This document shows, piece by piece, positions 30,321 through 39,958 of a DNA stretch of 64,000 nucleotides (position 1 is the first letter of the stretch; the number at the start of each line of letters is the position of its first letter). Origin of the DNA: PALSA-894 sp963757565 (GTDB lineage Bacteria; Pseudomonadota; Alphaproteobacteria; Rhizobiales; Xanthobacteraceae); NCBI GenBank assembly GCA_963757565.1, contig CAVWSB010000010.1:558001-622000 (forward strand). Reading direction: 5' to 3'. The position numbers and the translations under genes were made by a program. The notes below the pieces were generated by a model that ran no database searches, was not told the DNA's origin, and was given only the letters and a program-made list of their open reading frames with translations.

Positions 30321-31604
30321 CTACTTCGCGTAGGCGTGGCCCTTCGGGAACGGAAACACCGGCTCCGCGCTCTTGATCTGCGGCGGCCACACGACGTTGG
30401 TCTTGCCGTCCACGAACTGCATCACCACCGCGATCGACCGCTCGTTCTGTCCGGCCATCGGCGTACCCGGTGCGAAGAACTTTACGCCGTAGCCCTGCAT
30501 CGTGCCACCGATCGGAATGTCGGTCTCGAGCGCAGCCTTGCGCAGCGCCTCCGGGTCCCAGCCGCCGTACTTCTTGATCGCGCGCGGCAGAACGTCGGTC
30601 AGCAGGATCCAGTGGTTGTTGAAGCCCATCGAGGTGTGCGGCGGCACTTCCGTCGCGCCCGCCTCGGCCTTGTAGCGCTTCACCATCTCGGCGATGAGAT
30701 CGCCGAGGCCGGGCGCGAGCGTCTTCGGATCGAGCACCTGTGCCGGCGCCGGATCGACGTCGAGCAGGTAGTTCACGTCGTCCTTGAAGGTCTCGTAGAG
30801 CTTGTCGATCTGGCTGTAGCCGGCGCCGTGGCCGATCAGCGCCGAGAACTTCAGGCCCGCATCCTTCGCCTGGCGCAGAAACAGCGTGATGTCCGGGTTA
30901 TAGCCGGTGTGCAGGATGACGTCGGGCTGCGCGCGGCGCAGCTTGCCGACCATCGCCGAGAGATCGCTGGTGGTCGCCGAATAGGCTTCCTTGTGCACGA
31001 CCTGCATGCCGAGTTCTTTGCAGCGCGTCTCGTTCGCCGATCCGACGCCGACGCCGTAAGGCCCGTCCTCGTGAATGATCGCGACCTTGATGTCCTTCAC
31101 GTCCTTGCCGAGCTTGGCGGCATTTTCGGCGATGAACGAGCACGACGCATCGCCGTACTGATCGGAGTGGATGGTCGGGCGGAACACATATTGCAGGTTC
31201 TTGCCCTTCAGCACCGCGGAGGAGACGCACACCGGCATCCAGAGGAATTTCTTCGCGGCATCGACCTTGGCGGCCACCGGCACGCACTGCGCGCTCGAAT
31301 AGAAGCCGGTGAGAATGTCGACCTTCTGCTCGTTCAGCAGCCGCTCCGCCTCGTTGATCGCGACGTCGATCTTCGACTGCGCGTCGGCGAAAATCGGCAC
31401 GATCTTGTGTCCCTCGACGCCGCCCTTCTCATTGATGATGTCGATCAGGATCTTGGTGCCGAGCGCCGCGGCCTTCGAACCGCCGCCCGCGAAGGGGCCG
31501 GTCTGATCGAACACCGCGCCGATCTTGATGTCTTGCGCGGATGCGATCGCCGGCAGCACGGCGATACCCAACGCAATAGCGACTGTAGCGATTGCACGCT
31601 TCAT
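30321..31604 (-). CDS. Branched-chain-type ABC transporter substrate-binding protein
   Basis: This 427-residue periplasmic protein of the type I fold (Peripla_BP_6/LivJ) has a signal peptide of about 23 residues (MKRAIATV to ASA-QD). The motif IKIGAVFDQTGPFAGGG is the family start of the mature protein. Cys residues in SSAQCVPVA and MPVCVSS may form a disulfide. The ligand is not predictable; members bind amino acids, amides, urea or aromatic acids. It is first in the operon, with a candidate promoter at 31649-31678, and divergent from a RidA-family gene. Confidence 0.92.
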   Translation of the reverse strand: MKRAIATVAIALGIAVLPAIASAQDIKIGAVFDQTGPFAGGGSKAAALGTKILIDIINEKGGVEGHKIVPIFADAQSKIDVAINEAERLLNEQKVDILTGFYSSAQCVPVAAKVDAAKKFLWMPVCVSSAVLKGKNLQYVFRPTIHSDQYGDASCSFIAENAAKLGKDVKDIKVAIIHEDGPYGVGVGSANETRCKELGMQVVHKEAYSATTSDLSAMVGKLRRAQPDVILHTGYNPDITLFLRQAKDAGLKFSALIGHGAGYSQIDKLYETFKDDVNYLLDVDPAPAQVLDPKTLAPGLGDLIAEMVKRYKAEAGATEVPPHTSMGFNNHWILLTDVLPRAIKKYGGWDPEALRKAALETDIPIGGTMQGYGVKFFAPGTPMAGQNERSIAVVMQFVDGKTNVVWPPQIKSAEPVFPFPKGHAYAK

Positions 31605-31648
31605 CCCATCCCTCCCTGGCTGGCCTTTTCGGCCGATTGATTGTTCCG

Positions 31649-31678
31649 AGTGTGCGAAGCGCGATGCAGGGTTGTCAA
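31649..31678 (-). promoter_or_regulatory. Possible sigma-70 promoter for the liv-type operon
   Basis: On the minus strand TTGACA (31678-31673) is followed by an 18-base spacer and CACACT (31654-31649), about 45 bases upstream of the binding-protein ATG. The -35 is perfect; the -10 is poor. Confidence 0.4.
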
Positions 31679-31699
31679 TGGCGCGGGCTTGTCGCAGCG

Positions 31700-31732
31700 T
31701 GCCTCGATTTCATGCAAAGAGGCATCGAGGCA
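31700..31732. promoter_or_regulatory. Inverted repeat in the divergent region, possible operator
   Basis: TGCCTCGAT (31700-31708) and ATCGAGGCA (31724-31732) are perfect 9-bp inverted copies with 15 bases between. The right arm ends on the A of the RidA-like ATG. It could be an operator for a dimeric repressor controlling both divergent units, or an RNA hairpin that hides the start of the RidA-like gene. Confidence 0.45.
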
Positions 31733-32477
31733 TGACGAGCGTGTTCGCGGAGGGCGGCTATCGCTACATCCCGGCGGTCTTTCAATATTCCGGCGGCGTC
31801 GCGGCCGAGCCGGGCTTCGAGATCGTGCGCGTGCGCTTTCACACGCCGGTCCCGCTGGCGGAGGGCTTTGCGCGCATCGAGCGCACGCATCCGCGAGGCG
31901 GGGCGTCCGCTCGCCGCATTCTGTGCCTGCGAACTGCGCTCGCCCGCGCCGTTCACCGAAGACGGCTTCCGGGCCTTCAATCAGATCTATGTCGGCACGC
32001 TGCGCCAGTGGGGCGTGATGAGCGGCGACACGAACCCGGTGGCGCGCAGCAATGTCTGCCCCGAGATCGATCCCCCGCGCGGAGCCTTCGTTCTACGCTT
32101 TCTGCTTCACGGTTGCGTCGCAAGGCGCACGGCCGACCTTCGTCGTCGCGGGAAGCGGCGAAGCCGTGGAGGGAAAGGCGAACTATCGCGATCACACCGT
32201 GCGGCTGGGCGAAACGTCGCCCGACGCCATCGCCGAGAAGGCGCGCTACGTGCTGGGCGAGATGGAGCGGCGGCTTTCGGCGCTTGGTTTCGGCTGGACT
32301 GACACAACAGCGAGCCAGCTCTACACCGTGCACGACCCGCATCCGTTCATGGCGAACGAGATCGTGCGGCGCGGCGCCGCACGCGCCGGGCTGACCTGGC
32401 ACTACTGCCGCCCGCCGGTGCGCGACCTCGAATACGAGATGGATTGCCGCGGGATCGCGACCGAGCGGGTGATCTGA
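31732..32477 (+). CDS. RidA-family (CnbZ-like) deaminase, interrupted by two +1 frameshifts
   Basis: Three pieces in successive frames form one RidA-family protein of about 247 residues. The first is MTSVFAEGGYRYIPAVFQYS to GFARIER. The second runs from IREAGRPLAAFCACELRSPA to SNVCPEIDPP. The third runs from AEPSFYAFCFTVASQG to DCRGIATERVI. Shifts lie near 31885-31897 and in the C-run at about 32068-32078; each needs removal of one base. The long two-domain form resembles, from memory, proteins annotated as 2-amino-5-chloromuconate deaminase (CnbZ), which deaminate enamine/imine intermediates. If the shifts are real it is a pseudogene. It sits between the liv-type operon and the ring-opening genes, fitting a role in removing reactive imines. 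Confidence 0.75.
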
Positions 32478-32515
32478 GTTGCGGGCGCAGCGGGCGCGAT
32501 GCCCGTTGATGCGCC

Positions 32516-32660
32516 GTCTCCCCTTGAGGGAGAGGGCTGCTCAGAGATTCAACTTGGACCACGGGGCGAGGGGTAAGGGCGTTCCGGGTTGTACGAAACC
32601 CCTCACCCCTTCGAGCTTCCCGAAACCTCGGCGTCGCCCTCTCCCTCACGGGGAGAGGGC
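32516..32660. repeat. Intergenic palindromic element
   Basis: GTCTCCCCTTGAGGGAGAGGGC at the left end and GCCCTCTCCCTCACGGGGAGAGGGC at the right end are hairpin-forming, partly inverted copies. They bound a roughly 145-base gene-free stretch between two convergent genes. Same general family as 43978-44101. Confidence 0.65.
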
Positions 32661-32673
32661 ACAATAACAGGCG

Positions 32674-35013
32674 TCAGGCGATCTTCGCAGCTCCGCTATT
32701 CGCCGCCTGGATCGCCGCCCACACCCGGCCCGGCGTCGCCGGCATGTCGATGCGATCGATGCCGAGCGGCGAAAGCGCATCGATCACCGCATTGATGACA
32801 ACCGGCGGCGCACCGATGGTGCCGGATTCGCCGATGCCCTTCACGCCGATCGGATTGGTGAGGCACGGTATCTCTTCCAGCGCGATCTCGAAGTTCGGCA
32901 GCATGTCGGCGCGCGGCATGGCGTAATCCATGAACGAACCGGTCACGAGCTGCGCGCTGTCGCGGTCGTAGGCCAGATGCTCGTACAGCGCCTGCCCGAT
33001 GCCCTGCGCGACGCCGCCGTGCTGCTGACCGTTCACGATCATCGGATTGAGCACCTGACCGAGATCGTCGACCATCACATAGCGGTCGACCAGCACCTCG
33101 CCGGTTTCCGGATCGATCTCGACCTCGACCGCATGCGCGCCGTTCGGATGGCTCGGCGGTTCGGGCGAGTGCGAGCCGGAACCTTCGAGCCCGATGCCGA
33201 ACTTGGTCATCGGCCCCATCGGAGCGAACGACGCCTTCGCCACCTCGACAAGCGGGATCGCCTTGTCGGTGCCAGCGACCTTGAATGTACCGTCGGAGAA
33301 CTCGATATCGCCCGCGTCCGCCTCCATCATGGCGGCGGCCATCGGCTTCGCCTTGTCGATGATGACATCCGCTGCGCGCTTGAGCGCGCTGCCGCCGACC
33401 ACCGCCGAGCGAGCGCCATAAGTGCCGCGGCCGAACTGCACTTGCGCCGTGTCGCCCTGCACGTAGCGGATCTGCTCGAACGGCACGCCGAGGAATTCGT
33501 GCACGAGCTGCGCGAACACCGTCGCGTGTCCCTGCCCGTGCGAATGCGTGCCGCCGAAGACCGTGACCGTGCCGCCCGGGTCGAAGCGGATGTCCATGCG
33601 ATCGTTGAAGATGCCGCCGAACTCGATGTAGTAGCAAACCGAATGGCCGCGCAGCTTGCCGGCTTTTTCCGACGCCTTGCGGCGCGCCTCGTAGCCCTTC
33701 CAGTCCGCCATATCCATGCACTTGTCGAGCAGGCGCACGAATTCGCCGGAGTCGTAGGTGTACCAGGTGGGCGTGTTGTAGGGGAATTTGCTCGGCGGGA
33801 TCAGATTGATACGGCGAATCTCATCCACCTCCATGCCGATCTGCTTTGCCGCATGCTCGATCATGCGCTCGGTGAAATATGCTGCCTCCGGCCGGCCCGC
33901 GCCGCGATAAGGTCCGGCCTGCGGTGTGTTGGTGAACAGGCCCTTGCAGACGAGATGCACCGTCTGCACGTCGTAGGCCTCGGGAATGAAGCGCATCGAG
34001 AACAGGCCGCTCACCATGCCGGGCCCGACGAAATACGCGCCGATCTGAAACAGCGATTGCGAGCGGATCGCGAGGATTTTTCCCTTTTCGTCGAGCGCCA
34101 GTTCGCCATAGCTGACGAGATCGCGCCCGGTGTGATCGGTCATCATCGACTCGGAGCGCGACGCGACCCACTTCACCGGGCGGCCCAGCTTCTTCGAGGC
34201 CCAGAGCGCGAGCGCATCGTCGGGAAACGCGCCGCCCTTCAGCCCGAAGCCGCCGCCGACATCCGGCGACACCACGCGGATCTGGTTCTCGTTCACATGA
34301 AAGATGTGCGACATCTCCATCCGTACGCCGTGCGGATTCTGCGACGAGGTGTAGAGCGTGTAGGCGTCTTCGGCCGGATTGTAGTCGCCGATCGCGGTGC
34401 GCGGCTCCATCGATACCGGCGCGAGGCGGTTGTTCTCGGTGCGCAGCGTGACGTGATGTTTCGCTTTCGCGAACGCCTCGTTCGTCGCCTTCTCGTCGCC
34501 GATCATCAGCATGAATGCGACGTTGCCGTTCGGGTTGTCGTCCCACACCTTCGGCGCGCTATCTTTTGCGGCATCCTCCACCAGCGCGACCGCCGGCAAT
34601 TCCTCGTATTCGACCTCGACCAGCTCGGCCGCATCGCGCGCCTGTGCCTGCGTCTCGGCGACGACAAACGCGATGCGATCGCCGACGAAGCGCGCCTTGT
34701 CGGATTGCAGCAGTTGCTGGTGGATGCGGTGTCCCTTCGGTGCGCCGAGATCCTCCGGCATCATGGCGGCGGTGAAGCCGCCGAGCTTCTCGGCCGCGAC
34801 ATCCGCGCCGGTCAACACCAGCAGCACGCCGGGCGCGGCCTTCGCCTTCGTGCCGTCGACCTTCTTGATGCGGGCATGCGCGTGCGGCGACAGCACGTTC
34901 ACGCCATGCGCCATGCCGGGCAGCACGATGTCGTCGACGTAGCGGCCGCGCCCCGTGATGAAGCGCGCATCCTCGACGCGCCGCACCGCCTGCCCAATTC
35001 CGAACTTCGCCAT
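32674..35013 (-). CDS. Molybdenum hydroxylase large subunit, form II CoxL-like, orphan
   Basis: The 779-residue protein belongs to the xanthine dehydrogenase / CO dehydrogenase molybdopterin-binding family. The loop near the molybdenum site reads AGPYRGAGRPEAAY. PYRGAGR is the form II type and not the AYxCSFR of true aerobic CO dehydrogenase, so CO oxidation is unlikely. Other blocks are GGGFGLKGGAFPDD, the Q-loop GGTHSHGQGHATVF and the C-terminal GIGESGTIGAPP with the catalytic Glu region. Such enzymes hydroxylate aromatic heterocycles or aldehydes. No small (2Fe-2S) or medium (FAD) subunit genes lie nearby, which is unusual. ATG 35013 is preferred to a TTG three codons earlier. Confidence 0.9.
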   Translation of the reverse strand: MAKFGIGQAVRRVEDARFITGRGRYVDDIVLPGMAHGVNVLSPHAHARIKKVDGTKAKAAPGVLLVLTGADVAAEKLGGFTAAMMPEDLGAPKGHRIHQQLLQSDKARFVGDRIAFVVAETQAQARDAAELVEVEYEELPAVALVEDAAKDSAPKVWDDNPNGNVAFMLMIGDEKATNEAFAKAKHHVTLRTENNRLAPVSMEPRTAIGDYNPAEDAYTLYTSSQNPHGVRMEMSHIFHVNENQIRVVSPDVGGGFGLKGGAFPDDALALWASKKLGRPVKWVASRSESMMTDHTGRDLVSYGELALDEKGKILAIRSQSLFQIGAYFVGPGMVSGLFSMRFIPEAYDVQTVHLVCKGLFTNTPQAGPYRGAGRPEAAYFTERMIEHAAKQIGMEVDEIRRINLIPPSKFPYNTPTWYTYDSGEFVRLLDKCMDMADWKGYEARRKASEKAGKLRGHSVCYYIEFGGIFNDRMDIRFDPGGTVTVFGGTHSHGQGHATVFAQLVHEFLGVPFEQIRYVQGDTAQVQFGRGTYGARSAVVGGSALKRAADVIIDKAKPMAAAMMEADAGDIEFSDGTFKVAGTDKAIPLVEVAKASFAPMGPMTKFGIGLEGSGSHSPEPPSHPNGAHAVEVEIDPETGEVLVDRYVMVDDLGQVLNPMIVNGQQHGGVAQGIGQALYEHLAYDRDSAQLVTGSFMDYAMPRADMLPNFEIALEEIPCLTNPIGVKGIGESGTIGAPPVVINAVIDALSPLGIDRIDMPATPGRVWAAIQAANSGAAKIA

Positions 35014-35087
35014 GTTCCGCAATTCCTGTGTTGCCGGGCGGGACGATATGGCGGCGGTGCGCGAAGGGCAAATGCCGCAACGTCGCG

Positions 35088-36758
35088 TTATTCGGCGGCC
35101 TTGACGCCCGTATAGCCATAGACGTCGCGCGCGGTATCCGCCGACACCAGTTCGTCCGCGACATCGAGCGCGACGCGCTCGGATTCGCGCTTTTCGGGCG
35201 CGCCGATGCCGCCGCCGCCCGGCGTCAGCACCACCAGCCGGTCGCCCGGCGGCACGAGCTGGAAGCCCTTGCCGCGGAATTTCTGCCCCGATTTCAGTCC
35301 GACATATCCGGTCGCACCGTTCGCGCCGCCGTCACGCCCGCGCGCCGGATGATCGATGCGGTCGAACGCCGCGAGGATGTCCCACGGCCGCCCGATGCCG
35401 CTTTCCATCTCGATGATCTGCCCGTGCCCGCCCTGCGTGCGGCCGAGGCCGCCCGAACCCGGCCGCAATTCCTTTTTCCAGAAGATGAGTGGGGTCTGGC
35501 TTTCGGCGATCTCGACCGGCGTGCCGCGCACGCCGCTCGGATAGGCGGTCGCGGAGAGGCCGTCCTTGTCCGGCCGCGCGCCGGTGCCGCCGTTCGAGGT
35601 GATCGCCATCGAGAACCCGTAGTTGCCGCCCGCTCCCGCTTGCGTCTCGCCGCGCACGATCAGATTCCACAGACACGACGTGCCCTCAGCCGGCACGCGA
35701 TCCGGAATGATCTGACGCAGGCACCCGAACACGACGTCGGGCAGCATCTGCCCGGTGACATGGCGGATCGCGACCGGCGCGGGCTTCGGCGCATTCAGGA
35801 TGCAGCCAGCCGGCGCGGAGACGGTCAGCGGGCCGAGCGATCCCGCGTTGTTGGGGATCGCGCTCGCCACCACGCAGCCGAGGCCGAACACCGTATAGGC
35901 GGTCGTGTAGGACAGCGGCACATTGATGCCGCGCGGCGATTGCGCAGACGTTCCCGTGTAGTCGACGTGGATGCCCGTGTCGCTGATCGTGAGCGAAGCC
36001 TTGAGTGTCACCGGCTGGTCGTAGCCATCGACGATCATCGCGTTGTGCCATGTGCCCTTCGGCAGTTCAGCGATTTCGGCGAGCACGGCCTCGCGCGAGC
36101 GGGCGCAGATGTGCTCGGCGAGCGGATCGAGCGAGTCGATGCCGAACTCCTCCATCATCTCGCCGAGGCGCTTGGCGCCGACATCGTTGCAGGCGGCCAG
36201 CGAATAGGTGTCGCCCTCGGTGTCGACCGGCAACCGCGTGTTGGCGCGGATCATCGCCATCAGGGTCTCGTTCACGACGCCCTGATCGATCAGCTTGAGC
36301 ATCGGAATGTAGAGACCTTCCATGAACACGTCGGTCGCATCCGGGCCGAAGCCGATGCCGCCGATGTCCATCAGGTGGCTGGTGCAGGAGAACAGCGCGA
36401 CCAGCTGGCCCTTTTTGTTGAACGCCGGCGTCGTGATGACGAAGTCGTTCAGGTGCCCGGTGCCCATCCACGGATCGTTGGTGATGTAGGCATCGCCCGG
36501 CCTCATCTGATCGAGCGGGAAGTGGCGGATGAAATGCTTCACCGACTCCGCCATCGAGTTGACGTGACCGGGCGTGCCGGTCACGGCCTGCGCCAGCATG
36601 CGGCCCTGACGGTCGAACACGCCGGCCGAGAGATCGCCGCACTCGCGCACGATCGGCGAGAACGCCGTGCGGATCAGCACCTGCGCCTGCTCCTCGACCA
36701 CCGCGATCAGGCGATTCCACATGATCTGCAGGTCGATCAGTTTCGTTGCGTCGGTCAT
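35088..36758 (-). CDS. hyuB: Hydantoinase B / 5-oxoprolinase beta-type subunit HyuB
   Basis: The 556-residue protein has the hydantoinase B signature RTAFSPIVRECGDLSAGVFD, followed by GDAYITNDPWMGTGHLNDF and the Gly-rich end LTPGGGGIGAPEKRE. With HyuA it forms ATP-dependent amidohydrolases such as N-methylhydantoinase, 5-oxoprolinase or acetophenone/caprolactam-type enzymes that open cyclic or inert amides. The start overlaps the hyuA stop (ATGA). GGAGGG upstream of ATG 36758 decides against a longer frame reaching 36788. Confidence 0.92.
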   Translation of the reverse strand: MTDATKLIDLQIMWNRLIAVVEEQAQVLIRTAFSPIVRECGDLSAGVFDRQGRMLAQAVTGTPGHVNSMAESVKHFIRHFPLDQMRPGDAYITNDPWMGTGHLNDFVITTPAFNKKGQLVALFSCTSHLMDIGGIGFGPDATDVFMEGLYIPMLKLIDQGVVNETLMAMIRANTRLPVDTEGDTYSLAACNDVGAKRLGEMMEEFGIDSLDPLAEHICARSREAVLAEIAELPKGTWHNAMIVDGYDQPVTLKASLTISDTGIHVDYTGTSAQSPRGINVPLSYTTAYTVFGLGCVVASAIPNNAGSLGPLTVSAPAGCILNAPKPAPVAIRHVTGQMLPDVVFGCLRQIIPDRVPAEGTSCLWNLIVRGETQAGAGGNYGFSMAITSNGGTGARPDKDGLSATAYPSGVRGTPVEIAESQTPLIFWKKELRPGSGGLGRTQGGHGQIIEMESGIGRPWDILAAFDRIDHPARGRDGGANGATGYVGLKSGQKFRGKGFQLVPPGDRLVVLTPGGGGIGAPEKRESERVALDVADELVSADTARDVYGYTGVKAAE

Positions 36759-38855
36759 GCGTTCGCCCTCCGCTCCATCACGATGCATCCGGCCGCATCG
36801 ATGCGCGCGTCGAAGCTCGCCGTGATGAATGTCGAGGTCTCGTCCTCGGCGATGATCGCCGGGCCCGGCACGCGCACGCCGGCCTCAAGCCGCGAGCGCC
36901 GATAGGTCGGCACCTCGATGGTGCTGCCCGCGCGGCCGTCGAAGAACGCGCGGCTACCGTCCGGCGGCGGGGCGCGCGTCTCGGCGGCCTGCGCGAGCGC
37001 AATCGGCCGCTGCGCCTGCGTCGAGATCAGCACCGACCAGCTCAGCACCTCGATCGCGGCGCCGGGGATCGGGCGCTTGAACAGCACCGAATATTCCGCC
37101 TCGAATTGCGTGCGCAGCGCGACGGCGTCCGCCGTTGTCAGATCGCGCATGGGCAGCGGTACCGTGATCTCGTGCCCCTGCCCCACATAGCGCATATAGG
37201 CGAGCCGCCGCTCGGTGACCGGCGCGCCGCGCGCGCCCGGCTCGACCAGCGCACGCGCATCGCGCGACATTTCGGCAAGCAGCGCGGACGCACCGGCGAA
37301 ATCGAAATCGTCGAGCCGCATGTGGCGGCTCTTCACCAGTTCATACGAAATTGGCGCTACCAGGAACCCGACCGCCGAGCCGACGCCCGCATTGGGCGGC
37401 ACCAGCACGCGCGCCACGCCCAGCTTCTCGGCGACCCGCGCCGCATGCAGCGGGGCCGCGCCACCGAACGCGATCAGCGTGTGATCGCCGACCACCTCGC
37501 CGCGCTCGACCGCATGCACGCGCGCCGCGCTCGCCATGTTTTCGCACACCATTTCGTGCACCGCATAGGCCGCGGTCTCGGCATTCATGCCGAGCGCATC
37601 GCCGACATCCTTCGCCAGCGCCTTGCGCGAAGGCCTCCGGATCGAGCGCGATCGTGCCCCCGGCGAAGGTCGCCGGATCGATCATGCCGAGCGCCACGTC
37701 GGCATCGGTCACGGTCGGGCGCGTGCCGCCGCGCCGGTAGCACGCTGGCCCCGGTTCGGAGCCCGCGCTTTCCGGGCCGACGCTGACGCGCTTGAGCGCA
37801 TCGACATGCGCGATCGAGCCGCCGCCCGCGCCGATCTCGACCATCTCGATCACCGGAATGCGCACCGGCAGGCCGGAGCCCTTGAGGAAACGTGCCGCAC
37901 GATCCACCTCATAGACGCGCGCGCTCATCGGCTCGTAGTTCTCGATCAGGCAGATCTTCGCCGTGGTGCCGCCCATGTCGAACGACAGCACCTTTTTCTC
38001 CGCGCCGCGCGCCGCGACCTGGCTCGCGAAGATCGCGCCGCCGGCCGGACCGGACTCCACGAGCCGCACCGGAAACTTGCGCGCGGTGTCGATCGAGGTC
38101 AGTCCGCCGCCCGAGGTGACGAGGTAAACCGCGCCGCGATACTGTTCGGCGCGCAGCGCCTCGTCCATGCGGGCGAGATACCCGTCCATCAGCGGCTGCA
38201 CGTAGGCGTTCGCGACCGCCGTCGAGGTGCGCTCGTATTCGCGGATTTCCGGGCACACTTCCGACGAGAGCGTGATGCTCAAACCCGGCATCGCCTTGTG
38301 CAGGATGTCCGCGGTGCGCTGCTCGTGCGCCGGGTTCACGTAACTGTGCATGAAGCAGATCGCGACCGCCTCGATCCCGTTATCCTTCAGACGTGCCACC
38401 TGCGCGCCGACCGCCGCTTCGTCGAGCGCAAGCCGCACCGCGCCGTGCACATCGACGCGCTCCGGCACCGTGAAGCGCAGCGCGCGCGGCACCAGCGGCT
38501 TCGGCTTCTCGATCATGAGATCGTACTGGTCGTAGCGGCTCTCGGTTGCGATATCGAGCGTGTCGCGAAAGCCGTCCGTGGCGATCAGCGCCGTGCGCGC
38601 GCCGCGCCGCTCGATGATGGCATTGGTGGCGAGCGTCGTGCCGTGAATGAACACGTCGATGTCGGAGAAGTGCAGGCCCGCATCGCCGAGCACGAGGCGC
38701 GCTCCGTCGAGCACGCCCTCCTCCGGCCGCTTCGCGGTGGTCAGTACCTTTCGGGTGATCCGCTCGGTGCCGCGGTCGAGAACGATGTCGGTGAAGGTGC
38801 CGCCGATATCGACGGCCATGCGGACGTCGGTGCGTCCATTGGTTTTTGAAGGCAT
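36755..38855 (-). CDS. hyuA: Hydantoinase A / 5-oxoprolinase alpha-type subunit HyuA, interrupted by a +1 frameshift
   Basis: This is the ATP-binding partner of HyuB, with an actin-like fold. Phosphate loops read MAVDIGGTFTDIVLDRG at the start and SFDMGGTTAKICLI in the middle; EIGAGGGSIAHVD follows. The frame is lost after LDPEAFA near 37630, and the remainder (ALAKDVGDALGMNAETAAYA onward) continues in the next frame to 36755. The coding strand reads GCGCAAGGCGCTG there; removing one C restores Phe-Ala-Lys-Ala-Leu-Ala-Lys and a protein of about 699 residues, the family norm. ATG 38855 is the start. If the shift is real the whole HyuAB enzyme would be inactive. Confidence 0.87.
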
Positions 38856-38885
38856 GGTCTGATGTTCGCACGTCATTCGGGCAGA

Positions 38886-38922
38886 TGTCATCCCGGCCGG
38901 GCGGAGCGAGAGCCGGATGACA
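38886..38922. repeat. Short intergenic palindrome
   Basis: TGTCATCCCGGC and GCCGGATGACA are near-complementary arms of a hairpin between the DapA-like and hyuA genes. Related GTCATCCCGG sequence occurs at 41438-41547. Confidence 0.6.
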
Positions 38923-38931
38923 GTGGGAGCG

Positions 38932-39852
38932 TTAGTGATTGCGCTCCAGCCGCGCGATCAGGAACTCGATCTCGGCAATCGCTTCCTTGGACAATTTGAT
39001 GCCCGGCTTGCGCTGCGCATCCGAGGCGATCGCGCCGCGGCGCTTGAGGATGTATTTGCGCACCGCGAGCCCGAGCATTCCGGGCTGCTGCTCGTAGCGC
39101 AGCAGCGGCAGGTGGCGGTCGAACAGGTCGTGCGCCTCCTCGCGCTGGCCGGATTTGACCAGCTTCACAAGCTGCACCAGCATTTCGGGATACGCATAGC
39201 CGGTGTTGGCGCCGTCTGCGCCGCGCTCCAGTTCGTGCGGCAGGAAGATGCCGCCATTGCCGCACAGGATCGCGACCTTGCGCATGCTCGCGTCCGCGAT
39301 CATGGCTTTCAACGCGGTGAGCTTGTCCAGCCCCGGCCATTCCTCGTGCTTCACCATCCGGCAGGACGGATTGTCCGTCACGATGCGCCGGATCACCGAC
39401 GGCGCCATGAACACGCCCGATGCATACGGATAGTCCTGCAACACGAACGGCACGTCTGCGCCGATCGCCTCGGCGGCGTTGCCGTAATACGTCACGATCT
39501 GATCGTCGGTCTTGAGTGTCGAGGGCGGCGCGATCATCACGCCACCCGCGCCCGCATCCATCACGTCTTTCGCCAGTGCCGCCATCTGGGCGAAGCCCGG
39601 CGCGGAGGCCCCGACAATCACCGGCAGGCCGTTCACGCGCCGCACCACCTGGCGGGTCAGCGCGACCGCTTCGGCGTGCGTCAGCTTGGGCGCCTCGCCC
39701 ATGATGCCGAGCACGGTCACGCCGGTGACGCCCGCGCCCATATAAAAGTCCATCAGCCGGTCGAGGCTTGCGGTATCGACCGCACCGTCGTCGGTGAACG
39801 GCGTCGCCGCGATGATGTAGACGCCGTTGGCGGAGGTATCGAGCAAGGGCAT
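38932..39852 (-). CDS. Dihydrodipicolinate synthase / N-acetylneuraminate lyase family aldolase
   Basis: The 306-residue TIM-barrel class I aldolase has Schiff-base Lys168 (CRMVKHEEWP) and the catalytic Tyr near 141 (LQDYPYASG). The usual GTTGE phosphate/carboxylate-binding loop is GIMGEAPKL here, so the natural substrate is probably not that of DapA. Members include lyases and dehydratases acting on 2-keto acids. The context with hyuA/hyuB and a dihydropyrimidinase suggests a later step in a degradative path. ATG 39852 follows AAGGTGG. It ends 77 bases before the hyuA start on the same strand side. Confidence 0.88.
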   Translation of the reverse strand: MPLLDTSANGVYIIAATPFTDDGAVDTASLDRLMDFYMGAGVTGVTVLGIMGEAPKLTHAEAVALTRQVVRRVNGLPVIVGASAPGFAQMAALAKDVMDAGAGGVMIAPPSTLKTDDQIVTYYGNAAEAIGADVPFVLQDYPYASGVFMAPSVIRRIVTDNPSCRMVKHEEWPGLDKLTALKAMIADASMRKVAILCGNGGIFLPHELERGADGANTGYAYPEMLVQLVKLVKSGQREEAHDLFDRHLPLLRYEQQPGMLGLAVRKYILKRRGAIASDAQRKPGIKLSKEAIAEIEFLIARLERNH

Positions 39853-39958
39853 GGCGCCACCTTAAAGGCGTGGATGTTCGGGACAAGCCCGGGGATCAAG
39901 ATTGAGCTAAGGCTAGCATTCCAGCTATGCGTGGCCGCAGGCTTTCGAGGAGAGTTCG

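Noticed and set aside
32674..35013. Aerobic CO dehydrogenase large subunit
   Set aside because: The active-site loop is PYRGAGR, not AYxCSFR, and CoxM/CoxS are missing.
35028..36905. Long open frame of 625 codons on the plus strand
   Set aside because: It is the antisense shadow of hyuB, which has clear family motifs on the minus strand; low-complexity Arg/His/Asp content is typical of such shadows.
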